In this document: piece by piece, positions 4,246 through 6,097 of the stretch
Position numbering within the stretch: position 1 is the stretch's first letter
How the letters are laid out: every line of letters starts with the position of its first letter
From: Methanomassiliicoccus sp.
Lineage (GTDB): Archaea > Thermoplasmatota > Thermoplasmata > Methanomassiliicoccales > JACIVX01
Length of the DNA stretch: 6,097 nucleotides
Assembly: GCA_020725985.1 (NCBI GenBank)
Contig: DYTM01000014.1
Coordinates: 384 to 6,480, forward strand
Reading direction: 5' to 3'
Position numbers and translations under genes: made by a program
Notes under the pieces: model-generated
Seen by the model: the letters and a program-made list of their open reading frames with translations, nothing else
The model's database searches: none
What the model was told of the DNA's origin: nothing

Positions 4246-5700
4246 ATGAGTTGGAGCGGCCCTCTGAACAGGATCGACGATTTCCGGTACGAGATACCGC
4301 AGAGCTACAAGAAGTGCATGAGGACCAGCAGCGTCATCTACGCGGACAGCAGGATGATCGGCTCGATCCGGGGGGACAATGCCCCCGAGCAAGCCGCGAA
4401 CGTCGCCTGCCTTCCTGGAATCGTCGGGAAATCGCTCGCCATGCCGGACATCCACTGGGGCTACGGCTTCCCCATCGGGGGGGTGGCGGCGATGGATGCG
4501 GATGAGGGCGTCATCTCGCCGGGGGGGATAGGCTTCGACATTAACTGCGGAGTGCGTCTTGTCAGAACCAACCTCAATGAGAGCGATATCAAGCCGAGGA
4601 TCAAAGATCTAGTCGCCGTCCTTTTCAAGAACGTCCCTGCGGGAGTGGGCTCCGAAGGGGTGACGGATGTGGCCGCGAATCAGATAAGCGACATTCTTGA
4701 GCTCGGGGCGGAGTGGGCCGTCAACAACGGCTACGGTTGGGCCGAGGACCTAGAGGTGACCGAGGAAGGGGGGAGGATGAAGGTCGCAGACGCGAGGACC
4801 GTCAGCCACAAGGCGAAGGAGAGAGGCGTGCCTCAGGTCGGCTCCCTCGGCTCAGGAAACCACTTCCTCGAGATCGATAAGGTGGAGAAGGTGTTCGACG
4901 GGGAGGCGGCGAGGTCATTCGGCATCGAGAGGGAGGGGCAGATCACCGTCACGATTCACTGCGGGTCAAGGGGTTGCGGGCATCAGATCGCGACAGACTA
5001 TCTCAAGGTGATGGAGCACTCGGTGAGGGAAAGGAAGATCGACCTCCCAGACAGGCAGCTCGCCTGCGCGCCGGTGAACTCGAAGGACGGGCAGGACTAC
5101 TTCAAGGCGATGGCGTGCGGGGCGAACTATGCCTGGGCGAACAGGCAAATGATCCTCCACTGGGTTCGCCAGTCGTTCGAGGACGTCTTCAAGCGCTCGG
5201 CGGAGGAAATGGACATGCGTTGCGTGTACGATGTTGCACACAACATCGCGAAGGTGGAGGAGCACGAGGTGGACGGAAGGAGGAGGAAGGTCTACGTTCA
5301 CAGGAAGGGCGCCACCCGGGCCTTCCCGAAGGACCTGCCGGAGGTGCCCGCGAAGTACAGGAGCATCGGGCAGCCTGTCATCATCCCAGGGGACATGGGC
5401 GCAGGAAGCTTTGTTCTCGTTGGCACAGAGAGAACGATGAAGGAGGCGTTCGGGTCCACCTGCCACGGTGCCGGGAGGACCATGTCCAGGGAGGCTGCGA
5501 TCAGGAAGTACAGGGTGAACCAGGTCTGCCAGGAGCTGGAAAGCCGGGGCATCTATGTCCGCTCGAGCACGAAGGATGGGATCGTGGAGGAGGCCCCGGG
5601 CGCATACAAGGACATCGACCATGTGGTCTCGGTCGTGGAGGGTGCGGGGCTCTCCAAGAAGGTGGCAAGGCTTTGGCCGATCGGCGTGATGAAGGGCTGA
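4246..5700 (+). CDS. rtcB: tRNA-splicing RNA ligase RtcB
   Basis: A complete 484-residue protein, the usual archaeal RtcB size. It joins RNA ends carrying 2',3'-cyclic phosphate or 3'-phosphate to 5'-OH ends, using GTP and Mn2+. It seals tRNA halves after intron excision and repairs cleaved RNA in the cytoplasm. All expected active-site residues are present: D98 and C101 in GGIGFDINCGVR, H206 in GSLGSGNHFLEI, H238 in IHCGSRGCGH and H332 in YDVAHNIAK. H407 in CHGAGRTMSR is the guanylylated histidine. The conserved MPDIHWGYGFPIGG lies at 66-79 and the C-terminus ends PIGVMKG. There is no intein, although some archaeal RtcBs carry one. The start is set by a strong Shine-Dalgarno. The 3' end overlaps the downstream archaemetzincin, so the two are probably co-transcribed. 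The RtcB cofactor archease is not in this window. Confidence 0.98.
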   Translation: MSWSGPLNRIDDFRYEIPQSYKKCMRTSSVIYADSRMIGSIRGDNAPEQAANVACLPGIVGKSLAMPDIHWGYGFPIGGVAAMDADEGVISPGGIGFDINCGVRLVRTNLNESDIKPRIKDLVAVLFKNVPAGVGSEGVTDVAANQISDILELGAEWAVNNGYGWAEDLEVTEEGGRMKVADARTVSHKAKERGVPQVGSLGSGNHFLEIDKVEKVFDGEAARSFGIEREGQITVTIHCGSRGCGHQIATDYLKVMEHSVRERKIDLPDRQLACAPVNSKDGQDYFKAMACGANYAWANRQMILHWVRQSFEDVFKRSAEEMDMRCVYDVAHNIAKVEEHEVDGRRRKVYVHRKGATRAFPKDLPEVPAKYRSIGQPVIIPGDMGAGSFVLVGTERTMKEAFGSTCHGAGRTMSREAAIRKYRVNQVCQELESRGIYVRSSTKDGIVEEAPGAYKDIDHVVSVVEGAGLSKKVARLWPIGVMKG

Positions 5701-6097
5701 GGATCGAACTAGGGGTTCTCATTCTTCCCATCGGTCCGTCGGATGCTGGGTTGATCGAGGCCCTCGCCTCCCGGCTGAGGCTGGTTTTCCGGGAGGTCAC
5801 CGTCCTGGGAAAAACCGGACTGCCGCCGGAGTCGTTCGATCGCGCAAGAAGGCAGTTCCTCGCCTCCGCCCTCCTCGATCTGTCTGCGCCTCCGATGGGC
5901 TCGGTCCTCCTAGGAGTGGTTGCGGCCGATCTCTTCGTCCCCGGCCTCAACTTCGTCTTCGGGGTCGCCGACCGCAGGAGACACACAAGCGTCATCTCGT
6001 ACGCGAGACTGATCGGCCCCGACAAGGGCAAGGTGGAGGACCGCATGGTCAAAGAGGCGGTCCACGAGATTGGCCACCTCCTCCGGCTGGATCATTG
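5673..6097 (+). CDS. amzA: Archaemetzincin-type zinc metalloprotease (3' partial)
   Basis: The gene runs off the right edge after about 140 residues. It has the archaemetzincin N-terminus (GVLILPIGP), then a typical core (RRQFLASALLDL, GVVAADLFVPGLNFVFGVAD, ISYARL) and the zinc motif HEIGHLLRLDH (His and Glu codons from 6063). The next codon begins TG, compatible with the expected Cys of the HC pair. The family consists of soluble metzincin-fold peptidases with an additional Cys-bound zinc; biological substrates in archaea are unknown. The motif has Arg (CGG, 6084-6086) where the metzincin consensus has Gly. Two starts are possible: TTG at 5673 with GGTGG 7 nt upstream (used here), or CTG at 5697 overlapping the rtcB stop as CTGA with GTGAT 6 nt upstream, which better fits usual family N-termini. 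The remaining Cys ligands lie outside the window. Confidence 0.87.
   Translation, partial: MADRRDEGLRIELGVLILPIGPSDAGLIEALASRLRLVFREVTVLGKTGLPPESFDRARRQFLASALLDLSAPPMGSVLLGVVAADLFVPGLNFVFGVADRRRHTSVISYARLIGPDKGKVEDRMVKEAVHEIGHLLRLDH

Noticed and set aside
3978..4247. Minus-strand 89-codon frame beginning at the rtcB start region as a possible N-terminus of the membrane protein
   Set aside because: It is in a different frame, has no signal peptide or membrane segment, and its start overlaps the rtcB ribosome binding site.
4966..5622. Minus-strand 218-codon frame inside rtcB
   Set aside because: It is antisense to conserved RtcB active-site coding sequence, so a shadow.
1..6097. CRISPR array, insertion sequence, attachment site or defence system
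   Set aside because: No spaced direct repeats, transposase or integrase, terminal inverted repeats or defence-family proteins are visible; gene content is ordinary archaeal chromosome.

Overview
The window looks like archaeal chromosome, probably from a GC-rich Thermoplasmatota-type euryarchaeon (inference; only the archaeal assignment is firm). It carries a RecJ-like DHH nuclease tail, an archaeal RtcB ligase with all metal-binding residues, an archaemetzincin, a DUF835 membrane protein and a winged-helix regulator. It also has a tRNA-His with no encoded CCA and AT-rich TATA-like boxes with short leaders. Coding sequence favours G/C third positions and AGG arginine codons. There are no insertion sequences, CRISPR arrays, integrases or phage genes.

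Layout, left to right. (1) Positions 1-710, plus: 3' half of a RecJ/GAN-like exonuclease with its DHHA1 domain, running in from the left. (2) 700-1611, minus: complete argF (ornithine carbamoyltransferase), whose stop overlaps the nuclease stop tail to tail by 11 bp. (3) 1612-1989: intergenic, with argF upstream signals, a candidate 23-codon minus-strand gene with a good ribosome binding site, and an AT-rich box that could serve both that gene and the next. (4) 1990-2565, plus: winged-helix (ArsR-like) regulator. (5) 2671-2744, plus: tRNA-His(GTG) with encoded G-1 and C73 and its own upstream box. (6) 2726-4056, minus: a 7TM + DUF835 protein in two frames. An 8-bp tandem duplication breaks the frame; removing one copy restores a 440-residue protein. 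Its stop codon lies inside the tRNA gene. (7) 4057-4245: divergent intergenic region with a short rtcB-like relic, a perfect 13-nt TATA-containing palindrome and a strong Shine-Dalgarno. (8) 4246-5700, plus: rtcB. (9) From about 5673 to the right edge, plus: an archaemetzincin overlapping the end of rtcB, cut off inside its zinc motif.

Functionally this is mostly housekeeping: DNA repair/replication nuclease, arginine biosynthesis, a tRNA and tRNA splicing/RNA repair. One regulator and one membrane sensor-like gene are added. rtcB and the archaemetzincin form a tight overlapping pair and are probably co-transcribed. I see no new multi-gene system. The observations most worth checking are the 8-bp duplication in the sensor gene, the rtcB-like relic upstream of rtcB, the possible micro-gene between argF and the regulator, and an Arg in place of the usual Gly in the archaemetzincin zinc motif.
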